From: Fuerstiella sp041398845
Lineage (GTDB): Bacteria > Planctomycetota > Planctomycetia > Planctomycetales > Planctomycetaceae
Assembly: GCA_041398845.1 (NCBI GenBank)
Contig: JAWKTZ010000012.1
Location: 62,001-126,000, forward strand
Direction: 5' to 3'
Length of the DNA stretch: 64,000 bases
Every line of letters starts with the position of its first letter. The first letter of the stretch is position 1. Below, piece after piece: positions 62,449 through 64,000 of this stretch. The notes beneath the pieces are model-generated. The model was not told where the DNA came from. It saw only the letters and a list, made by a program, of their open reading frames with translations, and did no database searches. A program made the position numbers and the translations under genes.

Positions 62449-63897
62449 ATGTCCGGATACAACGGTGACACTGTCAGCACAGAATTCGGCGATGACCGGT
62501 CTGGTCTGTCTGCCCCGGCCGGATCACGACGCAGGTTCCTGGCTCAGGCTGGCGGTGGTGCCGGAATGCTCGCCTACACGGCACTATCTCACGCCGAAGA
62601 TGCGCCGGCACCGCCGGCATCCACATTTGCAGCTCGTGCGAAACGCGTCATCTGGCTGTTCATGCACGGAGGTCCCAGTCATGTGGACCTGTTTGACCCC
62701 AAGCCGGCGCTGACAAAGTTCGGTGGCCAGCCGTTGCCCGCCAGTTTCGGCAACGTGATGACTCGCCGTGACGTCGCGAAAAATCCTCTGTTGCCACCGG
62801 TGCGGCGGTTTCGAAAACGCGGCGAGTCCGGACTTGAGATCAGCGACTTCATGCCCCACATGGCCGAACACGCGGATGACATCTGCGTGGTGCGATCACT
62901 GCACGGCGACAGCGTGAATCATCCGCAGTCGGTGTACCAGATGAATACCGGCAGCATTCTGATGGGCAGTCCGAGTGTCGGGAGCTGGGTGGCCTATGGT
63001 CTGGGTTCTGAAAATCAGAACATGCCATCGTTTGTCGTGCTGCCCGATCCGGGTGGTGGACTCAAAGGAGGTCCGCCGGCGTGGGGCAGCGGTTATCTGT
63101 CCGCGTCGTATCAGGGAGTGACCATGCGATCCGGATCGTCACCGATTCTGGATCTGCAGCCTCAGTCGGGTGTGAGCCGTCAGCAGCAGCAATATGATCT
63201 GTCGTTGATTCACACGCTGAATCAGCAGCACCTGCGGCAACGTGATCACGACGACCACCTGACAGCTCGCGTGAAGGCGTACGAAATGGCCTTTCGCATG
63301 CAGACGGAAGCTCCGGAACTGGTGGACCTCAGCCGCGAATCTCAGCACACTCAGCGCCTGTACGGCATCGATCAGAAGAAGACCCGGGAGTTCGGTCAGC
63401 GCTGCCTGCTGGCTCGCCGCATGATTGAACGAGGCGTTCGTTTTGTGCAACTGTATTCCGGCGATACCAATGGCTGGGATGCGCACGACAACGTCGACAA
63501 AAACCATACAGAGTACTGTGGTCGCACCGACCGGCCCGTGGCAGGACTGCTGCAGGACCTCAAGCAGCGCGGACTGCTCGAAGACACGCTGGTGATCTGG
63601 GGTGGTGAGTTTGGTCGTATGCCGATGAGCGAACAGGGTCGGGGCCGGGATCATAATCCGTGGGGGTTCTGTGCATGGCTGGCGGGTGCTGGCATCACGG
63701 GCGGACGAGCATTCGGAGCCACGGATGAAATCGGTTTGCGAGCTGTCGCAGACAAAGTCTCGGTGCATGACTTCCATGCGACGCTGTTGCATCTGCTGGG
63801 CATTGATCACAATGAACTGACGTATTTCCACAATGGCCTGGACAAGCGGCTCACCGGCCCGGACGAAGCTCATGTCGTTGATGGACTGGTTTCATAG
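62449..63897 (+). CDS. DUF1501 family secreted protein
   Basis: 482 residues from ATG 62449. A Tat-type signal lies inside a longer N-terminus (SRRRFLAQAGGGAGMLAYTA, about 26-46). The DUF1501 core is present: VIWLFMHGGPSHVDLFDPKP, LLPPVRRFRKRGESGLEISDFMPHMAEHADDICVVRSL, QLYSGDTNGWDAHDNVDKNH and LVIWGGEFGRMPMSEQGRGRDHNPWGFC. The family is sulfatase/phosphatase-like in fold and, in planctomycetes, paired with DUF1549/DUF1553 cytochrome genes. A second gene starts 11 bp downstream. Confidence 0.93.
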   Translation: MSGYNGDTVSTEFGDDRSGLSAPAGSRRRFLAQAGGGAGMLAYTALSHAEDAPAPPASTFAARAKRVIWLFMHGGPSHVDLFDPKPALTKFGGQPLPASFGNVMTRRDVAKNPLLPPVRRFRKRGESGLEISDFMPHMAEHADDICVVRSLHGDSVNHPQSVYQMNTGSILMGSPSVGSWVAYGLGSENQNMPSFVVLPDPGGGLKGGPPAWGSGYLSASYQGVTMRSGSSPILDLQPQSGVSRQQQQYDLSLIHTLNQQHLRQRDHDDHLTARVKAYEMAFRMQTEAPELVDLSRESQHTQRLYGIDQKKTREFGQRCLLARRMIERGVRFVQLYSGDTNGWDAHDNVDKNHTEYCGRTDRPVAGLLQDLKQRGLLEDTLVIWGGEFGRMPMSEQGRGRDHNPWGFCAWLAGAGITGGRAFGATDEIGLRAVADKVSVHDFHATLLHLLGIDHNELTYFHNGLDKRLTGPDEAHVVDGLVS

Positions 63898-63908
63898 AGA
63901 GTCTGACG

Positions 63909-64000
63909 ATGCCCGATCTTCCATGCATGCGCCGTCTGACTGTTCGAATCTGCTGTTACGGCGGACTGCTGACAATTCTCTTTGCACCTGTCATCGCACC
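63909..64000 (+). CDS. Secreted protein start, 3' partial
   Basis: ATG 63909 opens a frame to the window edge (30 codons). The product begins MPDLPCMRRLTVR and continues with a hydrophobic signal-peptide core ICCYGGLLTILFAPVIAP. By family habit the partner of a DUF1501 gene is a DUF1549/DUF1553 (PSD1 cytochrome) protein, but nothing beyond the signal peptide is visible. Confidence 0.6.
   Translation, partial: MPDLPCMRRLTVRICCYGGLLTILFAPVIA

Noticed and set aside
1..64000. tRNA, rRNA, CRISPR array, integrase or prophage genes
   Set aside because: Scanned for T-arm motifs, spaced direct repeats and phage or integrase motifs; none found. A covariance-model search would be needed to exclude small RNAs.

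Overview
The window looks like ordinary chromosome from a marine-type planctomycete (Planctomycetaceae or a close relative). Lineage markers visible in the sequence are a DUF1501 gene followed by the start of a secreted partner gene, a PVC-type dehydrogenase fused to a C-terminal c-type haem motif, a CRTAC1/ASPIC-UnbV protein, twin-arginine sugar-isomerase and amidohydrolase enzymes, a PqqD-M50-HlyD fusion, DUF4332 domains, very large pseudopilin-like proteins and many palindromic intergenic repeats. No rRNA, tRNA, CRISPR array or prophage was seen. The assignment is inference from gene families; no database search was possible.

Layout. 1-8.9 kb: three co-directional type IV pilus/type II secretion pseudopilin-like genes (partial PilV-like, PulJ-like, a 1762-residue PulK-like), ended by a clear terminator. 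9-15 kb: a degenerate receiver protein, a secreted repeat protein, a small lipoprotein, then a reverse-strand amidohydrolase and Gfo/Idh/MocA oxidoreductase. 15-24 kb: csrA with two candidate CsrA sites in its leader, a sugar isomerase/epimerase, a tightly overlapping RDD-SpoIIM-membrane-DUF4129-DUF4350 operon lacking the usual MoxR/DUF58 genes, and a radical SAM sulfatase maturase overlapping it tail to tail. 23-30 kb: a mutarotase-CPXCG-CRTAC1 operon, then a MarR-TauE operon whose MarR gene carries an in-frame amber codon, and an Rpn nuclease remnant. 30-42 kb: a LVIVD-repeat protein, an SRPBCC protein, a PqqD-M50-HlyD fusion with a second HlyD adaptor, a solitary ribosomal L24 gene, a tandem alpha/beta-hydrolase protein, a DUF309 protein and a secreted thioredoxin. 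41-46 kb: a YhaO/SbcD-like protein that has lost its metal ligands, beside a YhaN-like SMC ATPase with duplicated DUF4332 domains. 46-59 kb: a hydrolase and membrane-protein pair, a cluster with pyrimidine enzymes (cdd, dcd), a PP2C phosphatase and a Cys-rich small protein, the large PVC dehydrogenase, and two related-looking single-span proteins. 59-64 kb: a GGQ release-factor-like protein, a 2-hydroxyacid dehydrogenase, a ZnuA-like lipoprotein without its histidines, an HU protein, DUF1501 and the start of a further gene.

The most unusual material is: the degenerate nuclease/SMC pair; the broken MarR gene with an excellent promoter, dyad operator and near-leaderless start; several enzymes or binding proteins that keep their fold but lose key residues; a new-looking duplicated domain in a secreted protein; and at least six families of small inverted-repeat elements, one of which supplies the stop codons of neighbouring genes.
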